64,000 nt of DNA from Endocalyx cinctus (taxonomy: Eukaryota > Ascomycota > Sordariomycetes > Amphisphaeriales > Apiosporaceae): positions 5,916,441-5,980,440 of the forward strand of contig BCKC01000001.1 in the NCBI GenBank assembly GCA_001600455.1. The letters are read 5' to 3'. Below, piece after piece: positions 1 through 10,338 of this stretch (the stretch's first letter is position 1; every line of letters starts with the position of its first letter). The notes under the pieces were generated by a model, which did no database searches, was not told where the DNA came from, and saw only the letters and a list, made by a program, of their open reading frames with translations. Position numbers and translations under genes: made by a program.

Positions 1-232
1 AAAAAGCTAAGGATATCTACCATACCACCACCCTATCACCCCACTCTCGAAAAAGCATCATCCATACTACATGGAACAGGGCGATAGTACCATGACAAAT
101 ATGAAGGCAATGCTGGTTCAGGAAGTGAATTTCTCGCATATGTAAACACCTAGGTGCAGCCCATGGAGTGTAATAAACGTCACTTTGCATTAATACAGGG
201 TATGTGAACCAACAAACAGATTGGTATTTTAT
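1..232. other. left edge, 3' flank of CWC24
   Basis: AT-rich sequence downstream of the minus-strand CWC24 gene. It probably contains the CWC24 3' UTR. No coding or structured feature is seen. Confidence 0.5.
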
Positions 233-1120
233 TCAGCTATTACTCTCTTCTTGATCCGTGCCAGCCTCCTTCTTTCTTCTACGTTTCAGTAGACCCTCCA
301 ACCTTTTCGCAGTATTGAAAACTCCGTTAGTGGCAGCACCACAATTTTTACACGACGGGTCCTTCCTATACCTCTTCAGGGCGCAGCCCTCGCAGAAGTA
401 GTGTCCGCATCTCGTCACGATGGGGGATTTGTACGGCTCCTCGCAGATGATGCAGACGAAGGGTATTTTCGACAGCATCTCTTCGTCGTCCGCGTCTTTC
501 TTGTCGTCTTTATCTTGGCCCATCCTCTGGGAGGCGCTTGAAACGACGGTGCCTCCGAGATCCTTTCTGCCTTTTGCGATATTCTCCCATTCCCGGTCGA
601 GCTGCCAGCCTTGCTTCATGTCGGTTCGGTCGTGGAGGAAGACGCAAGCATCGCCGAACCCGCACCAGCCCGTCTTCTTGTAATCTTTACAGACGTCGGG
701 GGCGAAGTCGGTCGTGATCGTCATGCGCACGTTCGTCGATGGCCGAACGGGCCCCTTTACGGTGGGTTCTTTCTTCGTCGCGGGCTGATCGTACCAGTCG
801 GTGCGCTTCGTCGCGTCGTTCGTGTCGGTAAGGCCAGCCTTGCGATCGGCTTCGAAACGGGGTTGGAGAACCGTGCTTTTGTTTTCCTTTTCCGTCGAGC
901 TGGAAGTTATACCCCGAGCGCCGACGCGCCTGCGCTTCGCTACTGACCGCTCCTCGTCCGAGGAGCTGTCGGAAGAGTCTGTGTCGCTCGACGCTTTTGC
1001 GGGAGGCTCTGGCCTTTTTCTGATATTTGCTTTTGCGCGCGCTCCTCTTGACTTAAATACAATAGGTGGAGGGGCAGCCGCCTCTCCTTCCGGGGCCGTT
1101 GGCTGTGACGTCGAATCCAT
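233..1120 (-). CDS. CWC24: pre-mRNA splicing factor Cwc24 (CCCH + RING)
   Basis: Intronless 295-aa protein with the Cwc24/RNF113 architecture. A charged, Ser-rich disordered N-terminus with a basic stretch near residues 62-66 is followed by a CCCH zinc finger (C144, C153, C159, H163) and a C-terminal RING finger (C223, C226, C238, H240, C243, C246, C257, C260), then a basic tail. Family knowledge: Cwc24 binds the catalytically activated spliceosome near the 5' splice site and dissociates before step one; the RING may give E3 ligase activity. All zinc ligands are present, so it should be functional and nuclear. The first in-frame ATG is used. It is divergently arranged with IMP2, sharing a 363-bp intergenic region. 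Confidence 0.93.
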   Translation of the reverse strand: MDSTSQPTAPEGEAAAPPPIVFKSRGARAKANIRKRPEPPAKASSDTDSSDSSSDEERSVAKRRRVGARGITSSSTEKENKSTVLQPRFEADRKAGLTDTNDATKRTDWYDQPATKKEPTVKGPVRPSTNVRMTITTDFAPDVCKDYKKTGWCGFGDACVFLHDRTDMKQGWQLDREWENIAKGRKDLGGTVVSSASQRMGQDKDDKKDADDEEMLSKIPFVCIICEEPYKSPIVTRCGHYFCEGCALKRYRKDPSCKNCGAATNGVFNTAKRLEGLLKRRRKKEAGTDQEESNS

Positions 1121-1483
1121 TAGGAGGAGTTGATTGAACCGATGACGGGAATAAGTATTGATATTTCGGATGGTAATGGTTAAATATACGTAGAGATGAT
1201 GAAGGTAGCAAGGAGTATATAAAAGCTACATAGTAGCTAATATTAAGATATGCGTTAAACGATGCGCATGACTAATACGCCAAGGAAATATACGGGTCTC
1301 GTTAAGGAAAATGGGGCAAATCAGATCAAGCTATGTACCTACGAAGTACTAAGATATGATATAGATTTTGATTTAATTTGTAAGAGCTTCGAAGCTTTCA
1401 ATTCGGAAGAATTCGAAAGTGATTACCAGTATGGTATCTTCATCTCTCTCGCATAATATCACTTCTCTCTAGAATCATGACTC
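1121..1483. promoter_or_regulatory. divergent promoter region CWC24/IMP2
   Basis: A 363-bp AT-rich spacer between two divergent start codons must hold both promoters. A 64-codon open frame at 1262-1456 has no family resemblance and ends before the IMP2 ATG, so it was not called. Confidence 0.5.
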
Positions 1484-2102
1484 ATGGCGTCCCGATCAAT
1501 ATGGACGCGACTCAGACTTGAAAGGAGTCAAATCGGAAGATTCGGCTTCCAGCTCTTCGCCCTTGCCACCTGGATCCCAGTGTTGATGTTTGTCAAATCC
1601 AACGTAGCAGAGGTGACAGAAATCAAGGGTCCCTCCATGTACCCTTTCTTTAACAAGGAGAAAGACCAAACTACACGACCGGATCAGGTACTCGTAAATA
1701 AGCTTTATGCACAGTACAATTTGGAGCGCGGCATGATCGTCGTTTTTCTGTAAGCCTCCCGTACCAACCTACTTTTTACGACCCCTTACTAAAACGAGGC
1801 GCTAATTCATTATTATGTGTATTTTTAGGAACCCATACGATCCGGAAGTTACGGTAGTCAAGAGAATCATCGGGCTCCCGGGCGATATCATAAAAACACG
1901 GCCACCGTATCCCGTCCCTCGTGTCAGAATACCCGATGGGCATGTGTGGGTTGAAGGTGATGCGGCGAACGAAAGTCGGGATAGCAATACGTATGGTCCG
2001 ATTTCGACGGGCTTGATTACTGGAAAGGTGGCATACACTCTCTGGCCGTTGCATAGGGCTGGCAGAGTTCGATGGTGGGAATATTCGCGAAGTTCAAACT
2101 AA
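1484..2102 (+). CDS. IMP2: mitochondrial inner membrane protease subunit 2
   Basis: Two exons, 1484-1749 and 1829-2102, split by a 79-bp intron (GTAAGC donor, TTTTTAG acceptor), give 179 aa. It is a type I (S26) signal peptidase: one N-terminal membrane segment (residues about 20-38), the serine box GPSMYPF with nucleophile S51, and the lysine box VVKRIIGLPGD with general base K100. Box E follows in the GHVWVEGD/NTYGPI region. Family knowledge: Imp1/Imp2 form the inner-membrane protease that removes sorting signals from intermembrane-space proteins. The NTYGP context and short length favour Imp2 over Imp1. The Ser/Lys dyad is intact. Confidence 0.9.
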
Positions 2103-2828
2103 ATCGAACAAATACGACATCTAAAAAAAAGTGTGTAGTTCAAAGTCTTATTTCAAGCTTCAATACGAACAAACGACACGTGCCATATCATATCAATATT
2201 CAGCCTTTGTTAGATATTATCATATTTGTTCCTTATTGCGCGCCATCCTTACTTTATAGTAGAAGCATGGTAACTTGTCCGAAGGGATGACGCACTTCAG
2301 CATACTTGGTACAGTATGTACATTGAATGTTCATCGGTATGTAGGCATGTACGTACCGAGCAGATAAGGATTTATCGTGACTTTTGATTGGCTAAAAAAT
2401 AGTGATAATGCTAAGAATATCGATATCTTAGTCGATGCCCCGATTTAAAAAATAGTAAAAAACTAGAAAAAGAAGAAGAAAAACCATCGATAAATAGTGG
2501 CACGGACCATTCTCTGTTGTAGATATTTATTCCCTATAAGAAACCATACTACTCGTCGTTAAATCTCTTTTGTATCCACAGAGTCGTGACCCTTTATAGT
2601 AAATTTAAAGCCTACTACGGAGTACGACTCTCCAAGTTATATGTCAAATTGCTCGACGAACGGTGAAGCTTTATTTTGAAGTAATACAGGACGAAAACAG
2701 CACCCTATCAACCCCACGAATCGACCGAGTCTACCAGTTATGGCTTCTTAGTCTCTCGGCAATGGATGTTTGGAGTATGCGACGCCAGTATAGGATTTTA
2801 AAAACACATAAAGATTATTTGGTCAAAG
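2103..2828. other. intergenic, IMP2 3' flank and MME1 promoter
   Basis: AT-rich non-coding sequence with several A-tracts. A 61-codon frame at 2663-2848 overlaps the carrier start in another frame and was not accepted. Nothing else is recognised. Confidence 0.4.
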
Positions 2829-4055
2829 ATGACCATAGGCGGCGATGATGACTTGGAAGGGCGGCCTCCATACATTCACGTAAGTGTTGTGATTTCCATC
2901 CTATAGCTCTTCTAATCTAATTTGTCCTGACCATAGACCATGCTGGCCGGAGGCCTGGGCGGCTCGACTGGAGATATGTTAATGCATTCTCTCGATACCG
3001 TTAAAACCCGACAACAAGGCGATCCGCATATGCCGCCGAAATACACCTCCTTAGGGTCATCATATTACACCATATGGCGACAGGAAGGCATCCGACGCGG
3101 ACTGTACGGAGGATGGCTCCCGGCGCTGATGGGTTCTTTTCCGGGTACAGTTCTTTTCTTCGGCACATATGAATGGAGCAAGCGGCATATGTTAGATTAT
3201 GGGATACAGCCGCATGTATCATATTTAATTGCCGGTAGGTGACCCAAAAAGTGGTATAAAGAAATCTAAAGACAGCAAGAACTGATTATTCTTCAAGGAT
3301 TCCTCGGCGATTTTGCTTCTTCGATCGTCTATGTGCCATCGGAGGTCCTCAAGGCGCGCCTTCAGCTTCAAGGGCGTTATAACAACCCGTTTTTCAAATC
3401 AGGGTACAACTATCGCGGAACCTTCGACGCAATTCGAACAATCGTACGCACGGAGGGTCTCCCGGAGATGTTCTCTGGTTACAAAGCCACATTATATCGA
3501 GACCTCCCCTATTCGGCCCTTCAATTTATGTTTTACGAACAATTTCAGGCTTGGGCAAGGCAGTGGAAAAAAAGTCGAGACATCGGTGTCCATTTAGAGC
3601 TGTTGACCGGTGCTGCCGGGGGAGGCTTGGCCGGTGTGATTACATGTCCTCTCGACGTAGTGAAGACACGGTTACAGACTCAAATCGACTCTGCCCCTAT
3701 CCCAAACACTTCCACACACCCTACAATGAGGGACGCCATCCCAGGGCACCAAGAAAACCCATCAAAGGCCGCAAAATCTTCATCCCCACCCAATCCACAA
3801 AAAAGACCCATTTCAACCTCATCTCCTTCTACTCATACCCCACGTCCCGGTGCAATTCCATTAGACGAAGACTCCATCTTTAAAGGGTTGAAACTTATAT
3901 ATAGAACAGAAGGTATCGGAGGGTGGTTCAGAGGAGTTGGGCCACGTTTCGTCTGGACTGGCGTTCAAAGCGGTTGTATGTTGTTTTTGTACCAGACTAT
4001 TTTACGTCGTCTAGAGGTTTGGATGCCGATGGAGCGTCAAGAGATACCCGTATAA
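2829..4055 (+). CDS. MME1: mitochondrial carrier, Mme1/YMR166C type
   Basis: Three exons, 2829-2879, 2937-3234 and 3298-4055, give 368 aa. The start MTIGGDDDLEGRPPYIH is joined across a 57-bp intron. Three mitochondrial-carrier repeats are visible, each with a P-x-D/E-x-x-K/R-x-R-like signature: SLDTVKTRQQ, VPSEVLKARLQ and CPLDVVKTRLQ. Family knowledge: the yeast orthologue Mme1 exports magnesium from mitochondria; the family is inner-membrane with six helices. A low-complexity Pro/Ser/Thr insert of about 60 residues lies between repeat 3 signature and the last helix, which is common in filamentous-fungal members. The substrate is inferred from family only. Confidence 0.88.
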
Positions 4056-4732
4056 GACAGACAGCTTTGTTAACGATACAAACTATAGAAGAGTCGGACA
4101 CCCGTGTATTAAAATATTGTAAAATCTTGGTAAGCATTGGCATAGACACTGGCGTTGGCGGGAATATAGATTCATCAGATAACCTATACACGATGAAATA
4201 GGCATTCCTTTTGACCGGGTAATTGATGCCCTCTAATCAAGGCTACTCTACTCAAAATATCAGTCTTCATGAGCTACAAGTCATTTTATTTTGATACTTA
4301 GTACTAATATGTCTTCAAACTAGCAATTACTCACGCACAGCATATTCATGCCTGTCTTTGACCAAGCTATACTATTGGAATCACTCTCCTATTCTCTTCC
4401 CTGTCAGGTACATTATCGGAGTGGTCTTGAAAGTAGGGCTCTATTTTAGGTTACACTGATGTACAGTCAAAGTAGCTGGACCCTACGCCGTGTCTGCCTG
4501 ATCTGTTCCCAGTTGAGCATAAGACCGCCTCCATGCTCTTAACTATCTAGGTTGTGATCTTATCTGCTTTTCTTTTTCCTCCTTAAGCAGATAAACTCAG
4601 CGTCGTATACCTTTGCTTTCCTATTTTACCTATGCTCCACTTACTCTCTATCGTCAACACAATACTAAATGGCGCCCCCCCCAACTGACCAGGAGCGTAA
4701 CATCAGGCATGAAGATCGGTGTATTGGTGTAA
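4056..4732. other. intergenic, no gene seen
   Basis: AT-rich sequence after the carrier gene, with scattered short stop-interrupted frames. It runs directly into the phosphotransferase relic that follows. Confidence 0.4.
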
Positions 4733-5040
4733 CCCCATGAAGGGAAATATTATCATTATGGTAATACCTGGATCAAGCGCAGCTTTCGGCCTACCGAATG
4801 GCAAAAGCATAATGGGCATATACACGTGCCGTTATTTAGCCCACAACGTCCAATCCTTCACGAAGGCGCGTGTCTTGAGTTCCTTGCCGAGAACACTCAT
4901 ATCCCGGTCCCGGCTTTATAGGCTGCTTCGAGGACGATGGCGCTGTGTATTTACTTACAGGATACGTCGACGGCGTAGAAATGAGTGAGCTTGACGACGA
5001 GAGCAGGCGTGTTGTTATTAACGAGCTGGAGCTCTATCCA
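4733..5040 (+). pseudogene. decayed APH-family phosphotransferase fragment
   Basis: Two adjoining frames carry consecutive pieces of a fungal aminoglycoside-phosphotransferase-like (APH/ChoK kinase fold) protein. Frame 2 reads NTWIKRSFRPTEWQKHNGH and then EGACLEFLAENTHIPVP. After a net one-base shift at about 4913-4920, frame 1 continues with GCFEDDGAVYLLTGYVDG and VEMSELDDESRRVVINELEL. This is the N-lobe up to the hinge of the family. No catalytic HxD or DxE (Brenner) region is found downstream, and there is no ATG upstream before a stop at 4730-4732. It is a truncated, frameshifted relic. Attribution to the family rests on recognition of conserved strings, not on a search. Confidence 0.72.
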
Positions 5041-5423
5041 TGGATATGTAGACGTCGAGAAACCTCCCCTCTATTATACACTCAAGCTGTCAGGTTATAT
5101 GAAGAGCCCCACTACCAGTACCTTACTATGTATTTTTACAGCTGTGAGCACCCCGCACTAAGTCCCTTAGAGTTAGGCTATGATAGCATGCGATGAGTTG
5201 ATTAACCACCTGCCACATTGATAGTCTGATAGTGTACAGCCCACTACAAGTATGTATATAGTACTGCTATAGCCTATAAGGTGCCTTAATTACCAAGTAA
5301 CTTGAAAAGCGAGAGCCCTATTAACCCACACTATAGTACATAAACCAAACAAACATCCATAGCTTCCATCACCTCACAAGGGTCCAGACCCTTATGAACA
5401 CCGACTTCTTAAGAAATCGCTCC

Positions 5424-5458
<35 letters not shown>

Positions 5459-5834
5459 AAACATCAACATCCGTTTATTACAGTAAACTCATAAATGATA
5501 ATTAATATTTTAATCCATCCTAGTCCACCATTAGCTATTTAGTTTCTCAGTAACTGAGAAAATTATATTAACGGCTGCCACACAGTGCCGTATACCGGTC
5601 ATATAGTGTGTGACAGCAGGTTAAGCTAAAAGTGGCATGGCTCAGTTGAAATTCTTATAAGGATTATTACGCTAATAGAAAATCATTGGTCCAATCCCAC
5701 CTGAAGTAAAATCGTATGAGGCTCAAACGTCCATATTTCACTTCGATCTGCAACAGCATGTATATTTACTATCCTCTGTCTTGGACCCTTTAACCCGTAG
5801 CGGATATGGACAGGGCGACATATTTTTGTGTAAT
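5041..5834. other. intergenic with TA/GA microsatellite
   Basis: Non-coding AT-rich stretch. It contains a short perfect hairpin AAGGGTCCAGACCCTT (about 5388-5403) and a compound microsatellite of about five TA units followed by about eleven GA units (about 5423-5455). The 3' part is the promoter of the helical-repeat gene. Confidence 0.5.
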
Positions 5835-8759
5835 ATGTCTACACCTTTGCCCGTCCCATCAAAAGCTGTTCTTCGGATTCTTCAAGGGGTAGCCCTGAGC
5901 ACTTCGTGTGCCATCGGAGTGATAGTTGAAAATCAGAGACGACGCATTCATACGTTACAAACCGCCATTTCAAACAACGAGAAGTTAAAAAGTTCAAAAT
6001 ATCACACGAATTGTTCCAATAAACATGTCCAGCGTGACGAGTCTGCTGCGTTAGGCAGCGAGTATCGAGCGTTCGAACAACTCGCCGAGTCTCGAAGTCA
6101 TTACCAAGCCGTTGATACCCTCTTCGAACCAATCTCGACACCAGATATACCGAAGAACGTCGAAAAATCAAAAGATCAAACGGATGACCCGAAACCTATA
6201 AATTCACTCGACGCGGAATCGTCGCCCATCACCACACCACCTACTTCCTCGTCGCATCCAGTCGTCAATCCTTCATCGACCTTATCTTCCAAATTATTAT
6301 ATCGAAATACGCAAAACTGGTCATTGAGGCCATCCAAAGTAGCTGCAAACAATCTGTGGAAACGCCAGCACTTAATTGGAAAAATCATTTCAGAGATAAA
6401 CGAGACACTTCAGAGCCATGATGAGGAGCGGCTGCAGAGAGCTGTGACCAAATTCTTCAATACGCGCAACGTACTTTTCGCAGATCTATGTAGGGAAGAC
6501 TGGTTTACCCTCTCGGTCCAACTATCAAACGAATGTCAAGCAAATAACGATTGGGAAAATGCGGGTAAGATTTTAGAAGCCGCAATTGATTTGGGTCCGA
6601 TAGAAGAATCGAAATACTATGCACATACTCCTCTACCCATCATGCAGCACTACCTATCTCCAGGGAATACAAACAGCGCTTGCTCTTATGATAACTTGAT
6701 ACTCGTTGCAAAGCTGTTTTCAGCCTCCTTCGCGACGGAAGGCCCTCGCTTGCGGGTCCCAGAAAACGAGGATATTGGAATGCGAATCATCTTTCAAGCC
6801 CTTGAATTCAAGGAGTTCAACCTCGCTCGCGAAGCGTTCTTCAAAGTGTTGGCTACGATTGAAGATGCCGCCGCGTTCACTGCATGGACTATTCGGGAAT
6901 TTTTCAGGCTTTCAGATTATAAGAGCGTCATCCGATTCTTTTTAGATCACTTTTCCAAGATGAAGCCCAAGGGGAGGACTTATAATGAGACGGTGGAATG
7001 TGTCATACGTTCAATAGAGGAGATGAAAGGCCTTCATATTGACTCGATTTTCCCGGCCCTCGCAGAAAGTGCAGGTCTAGGTGGGCAAGTGCGAAGTGGC
7101 TGGATCATGAGGATGTTGCGATCTCATTATCTACGTTACAATGATCTTTCAAAGACAGAAGCGTTATTCAGAGACGCCGATTCTCTCGGACTCTTGGACA
7201 AAATATCTCATCCACAGGGTGCATATCGCACAATGGTCGATATATCTGTCAAAGCTGGCAATGAATCTACGGCATACGCATATTATGACGAAGTTATTCG
7301 ACAATTTCCACACATGTGCGAAAACATTGCCTTGGAAGGTGTATTGGCGTTGGCATCAGGTAAAAGAGGCGACTGGGCAGACGTACACAACAAGCTGGTC
7401 AATATGCGAGGAAATCTTCCGGATGGACAGTATCAGATGAAGGAATATACGGATGCTTTTCTAAAAGTTTTAAAGGTGTTCGCAGAAAACCATCCTGTCG
7501 CCGAGATACGAGATTTTGTTGTACAGCACACTCAAAATGAGGGAATCCAGATGCATCGATATATTGTTACTCTCGTAGCTAATAAGTATGCCGAATGTCA
7601 CGATACCGACGGTTTCATCTCATGGCTGGAATATTGCAGCAAGACTGGATTTACTGCCGAGGCGGGTTTCACCAACTCTCTCCTTTACAATTGTGGGAAA
7701 GCATGGAAATTGTCTTTTGCAGAGCTTCGGCAAATATTTTCCAAGATACGCCGGCTTTATCCGAACGCTTCAGACGAAGTTACGCATAGGATCATGAGCC
7801 AAGCCGCGTATGCTAGGGGGAAAAGTGTCAGCGTGTCGGTGAATGGTGTGCGCATTCGGCCCAAGGCCGTATCGGTGAATAGGTTATCTTACCTGGGAAG
7901 ATCGACAGATTCACGCGACGTATACGAGGCCATGAACCAAGATATCCACGACAGGAAACACAAGGCGGCAGTGACATTGTACAGGCGAGCGATAAGATTC
8001 GGGATGCTATATTGCCCCCACTGTCTGCGTCTGGCCGTCACGGCCGCGATGCACAGACCTGGCAGTGGCACTAACCTTGCATTGACGTTTATTGAACAAC
8101 AATACAATAAAGGTCACGACGTTAGCGCTGCTCTATCGGATTTCATGAAAATCCAGGTGGATCATTTCACGGGATCAGCCAAAGATATCTCAACTCATAT
8201 GCAGAACCTGGTGCACTCGATGGAGTCCCGGAATATCTATATTCACCCACCAGCGATTACGCATATGGCGGCGGTATACGTCAAGATCGGGGAATTTGAT
8301 AAGGCCATCTCGTTGTGCCTTGTTGCTAGAGATAGAAGCGGATCATCCAACCTTTGCTTCTCCCGTAAAAGCTTCAAAACACTACTCGAAATATTCTATC
8401 GGAAGGCGGATGCTCTTGGGATGAGAAATCTAGTAGATGATTTTTATACCAGTGACTTTCTAGCCGATAAATCAACTCTATCCTATCTAGAGTCAACAAT
8501 GCGAGCTGCTCGGAAGAAGGTTCAGAGCATGGCAGATGGACAAGTACTAGAAATAATCGCGGAAGCCGTGGATAGGGCGAAGACGGAATTGAAGAACCGT
8601 CGAGCGCAAGGAAAGTATATCTCCGAAGAGGTTCTAGGTATTATGAACAACGCACTATTGGATGCACAAAGCGAGGGCGTACAAGCAGAAGCGGCGCAAG
8701 AACTCAGCCAGCCATATATCCGCCACCAAGCGATAAACCATTTAGGAACAGCAGCATAG
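5835..8759 (+). CDS. large mitochondrial-type helical-repeat (PPR-like) protein
   Basis: Intronless, 974 aa from the first in-frame ATG at 5835; the frame is open 54 bases further upstream but without an ATG. The N-terminus (MSTPLPVPSKAVLRILQ, then a hydrophobic stretch and an RRR motif) looks like a mitochondrial targeting sequence or anchor. A low-complexity Ser/Thr/Pro linker (about residues 110-160) is followed by about 800 residues of amphipathic helical pairs with PPR/TPR-like spacing (for example NESTAYAYYDEVIRQFPHM and GEFDKAISLCLVARD). Proteins of this layout in ascomycetes are annotated as pentatricopeptide-repeat proteins. A role in mitochondrial RNA metabolism is inference; no specific orthologue is assigned. 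The last about 70 residues are charged and helical. Confidence 0.85.
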   Translation: MSTPLPVPSKAVLRILQGVALSTSCAIGVIVENQRRRIHTLQTAISNNEKLKSSKYHTNCSNKHVQRDESAALGSEYRAFEQLAESRSHYQAVDTLFEPISTPDIPKNVEKSKDQTDDPKPINSLDAESSPITTPPTSSSHPVVNPSSTLSSKLLYRNTQNWSLRPSKVAANNLWKRQHLIGKIISEINETLQSHDEERLQRAVTKFFNTRNVLFADLCREDWFTLSVQLSNECQANNDWENAGKILEAAIDLGPIEESKYYAHTPLPIMQHYLSPGNTNSACSYDNLILVAKLFSASFATEGPRLRVPENEDIGMRIIFQALEFKEFNLAREAFFKVLATIEDAAAFTAWTIREFFRLSDYKSVIRFFLDHFSKMKPKGRTYNETVECVIRSIEEMKGLHIDSIFPALAESAGLGGQVRSGWIMRMLRSHYLRYNDLSKTEALFRDADSLGLLDKISHPQGAYRTMVDISVKAGNESTAYAYYDEVIRQFPHMCENIALEGVLALASGKRGDWADVHNKLVNMRGNLPDGQYQMKEYTDAFLKVLKVFAENHPVAEIRDFVVQHTQNEGIQMHRYIVTLVANKYAECHDTDGFISWLEYCSKTGFTAEAGFTNSLLYNCGKAWKLSFAELRQIFSKIRRLYPNASDEVTHRIMSQAAYARGKSVSVSVNGVRIRPKAVSVNRLSYLGRSTDSRDVYEAMNQDIHDRKHKAAVTLYRRAIRFGMLYCPHCLRLAVTAAMHRPGSGTNLALTFIEQQYNKGHDVSAALSDFMKIQVDHFTGSAKDISTHMQNLVHSMESRNIYIHPPAITHMAAVYVKIGEFDKAISLCLVARDRSGSSNLCFSRKSFKTLLEIFYRKADALGMRNLVDDFYTSDFLADKSTLSYLESTMRAARKKVQSMADGQVLEIIAEAVDRAKTELKNRRAQGKYISEEVLGIMNNALLDAQSEGVQAEAAQELSQPYIRHQAINHLGTAA

Positions 8760-10338
8760 CAAAAAACCTTAATTTTGTTTAAATACTGTATATATAAACA
8801 TATAAACATATAAACATAAAAACATAGACATAAACAATGAATATAAAAAAATAAAAATACAAATAAACAAAATAAATCAATAATTGCACATATATCTATA
8901 GATGTTTGGAGTTCCAGAACTTGTAGTGTAGTGTAGTGTAGTGTAGTGATTTAAACAAAAACACAAATCAATTCCAGCGTGCATATTTATCGAAGTATAT
9001 TTTCTCAAGCAGCTTATCCTGATGTTTACACAATTGAGCTTGGATTTGGATTGAGGTAAGATCCATTCCATCAGTCCAAAAAAAAGTCGATCACATGTAG
9101 ATATTGTATTATGTATGGATATTGCGGTAGAGGACCGAAACTTGCATATGAAGGCTTGAGGTACGTGGGAACCCTTATCTCCACTTTTTCGCCATGACAT
9201 GACATGAACCTAAAATAAACCCATTGACAGAATTGCCTTTGGTATTACCCGTGGGAATATAGGTAGCAAGGAGGGGAGCATGGATCTCGGTCAAGTTGCT
9301 TTACATAGCACTTATGTACACTACTCTTGGCTGACTGGCTGTTATCCAAGCCAGCGGTGAGATACAGTCAGCCATAAATTTTACTACGTACTAAGGGGGA
9401 ATAGCCAATAGCTGTAGGGGTAGAGTTCTTTGGATGGACAGGGTCCAATTGGCAATTGACAATTCAGAATTAACAATAGAGAATTGAGAGATTGCGATAG
9501 TTCCTCCACCTTTTTCCTCCACTACGAGTACTACCGTTTCCTACTTTGTAGGTGTCCTTGCAGATTCCCCCTACATAACAACGTACCTACACTAAACAAA
9601 ATAGGCTCTGTGGAGCTATTAGAACCCTGTTGGGACAGAGCTAAAAAAGGGATAGAGAGAGAAAAAAAAAAAAGGATAGATAACCAAAATAATTTTAACA
9701 GAGTAGAATCATCTACAAGTCCACACTACAAAAATCGTTACTATACATGGATCCATCCTTAGAACTAGGGGACCCCATCAACGAGGATAATCTTATTTAT
9801 TTAGTCTAGGTTTTTTTTATTTAAGATTTGGAATGGGTATTATCGTTCGACAAATCGTTCCATCATGAACTGAGAGAAACAAGACGTCAAGTCTGACGGT
9901 TTAATATTGAACCTCTTCCGATTCTATACCGCATCATACCAGTTAATCAATTAACTGCTGCGTTTTTCCGTTTATCGGTCTACAATTCATCAGTCCAGCC
10001 TTATTCCATTCTATTATTAGTTGATTGCTACTCTGCCGTTGCTTACCTCCTTTTTTTTTTTAATTCGTCTTTTTTTTTTATTCGTCCCCTTCCTAACCCC
10101 CAATCGTACCTATCGATTGGAGAGCTCGACACCCGCCGTAGAACGAATTCCGAATTCCGTTTTATATACACACCAAACTATTACTACTTGTACTTTATAA
10201 TTCCACCTTCAATTGACCTCGAATATATCCCCTCCCAGACCATAATAAATCCAAATTCGACAAAAGAGATAGAAGGGGTAAACGAAATAACGAAAGACAC
10301 ATAGAAGAAAAAAAGAGAAAAAAAAATATATCTTCGTA
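8760..10338. other. intergenic with minisatellite; ERG1 promoter and 5' UTR
   Basis: About 1.6 kb without a gene. It holds an imperfect ATAAACAT repeat (about 8793-8835), five tandem TGTAG units (8922-8946) and a nested hairpin with arms TGGCTGACTG/CAGTCAGCCA (about 9328-9375). Beyond 10,000 it becomes pyrimidine-rich and then A-rich, as expected for the promoter and 5' UTR of ERG1. Confidence 0.5.
8922..8946. repeat. (TGTAG)5 minisatellite
   Basis: Five perfect tandem copies of TGTAG are read directly in the 3' flank of the helical-repeat gene. Confidence 0.9.

Noticed and set aside
1262..1456. 64-codon open frame in the CWC24/IMP2 spacer
   Set aside because: No family resemblance, ends in a stop before IMP2, and lies in promoter DNA.
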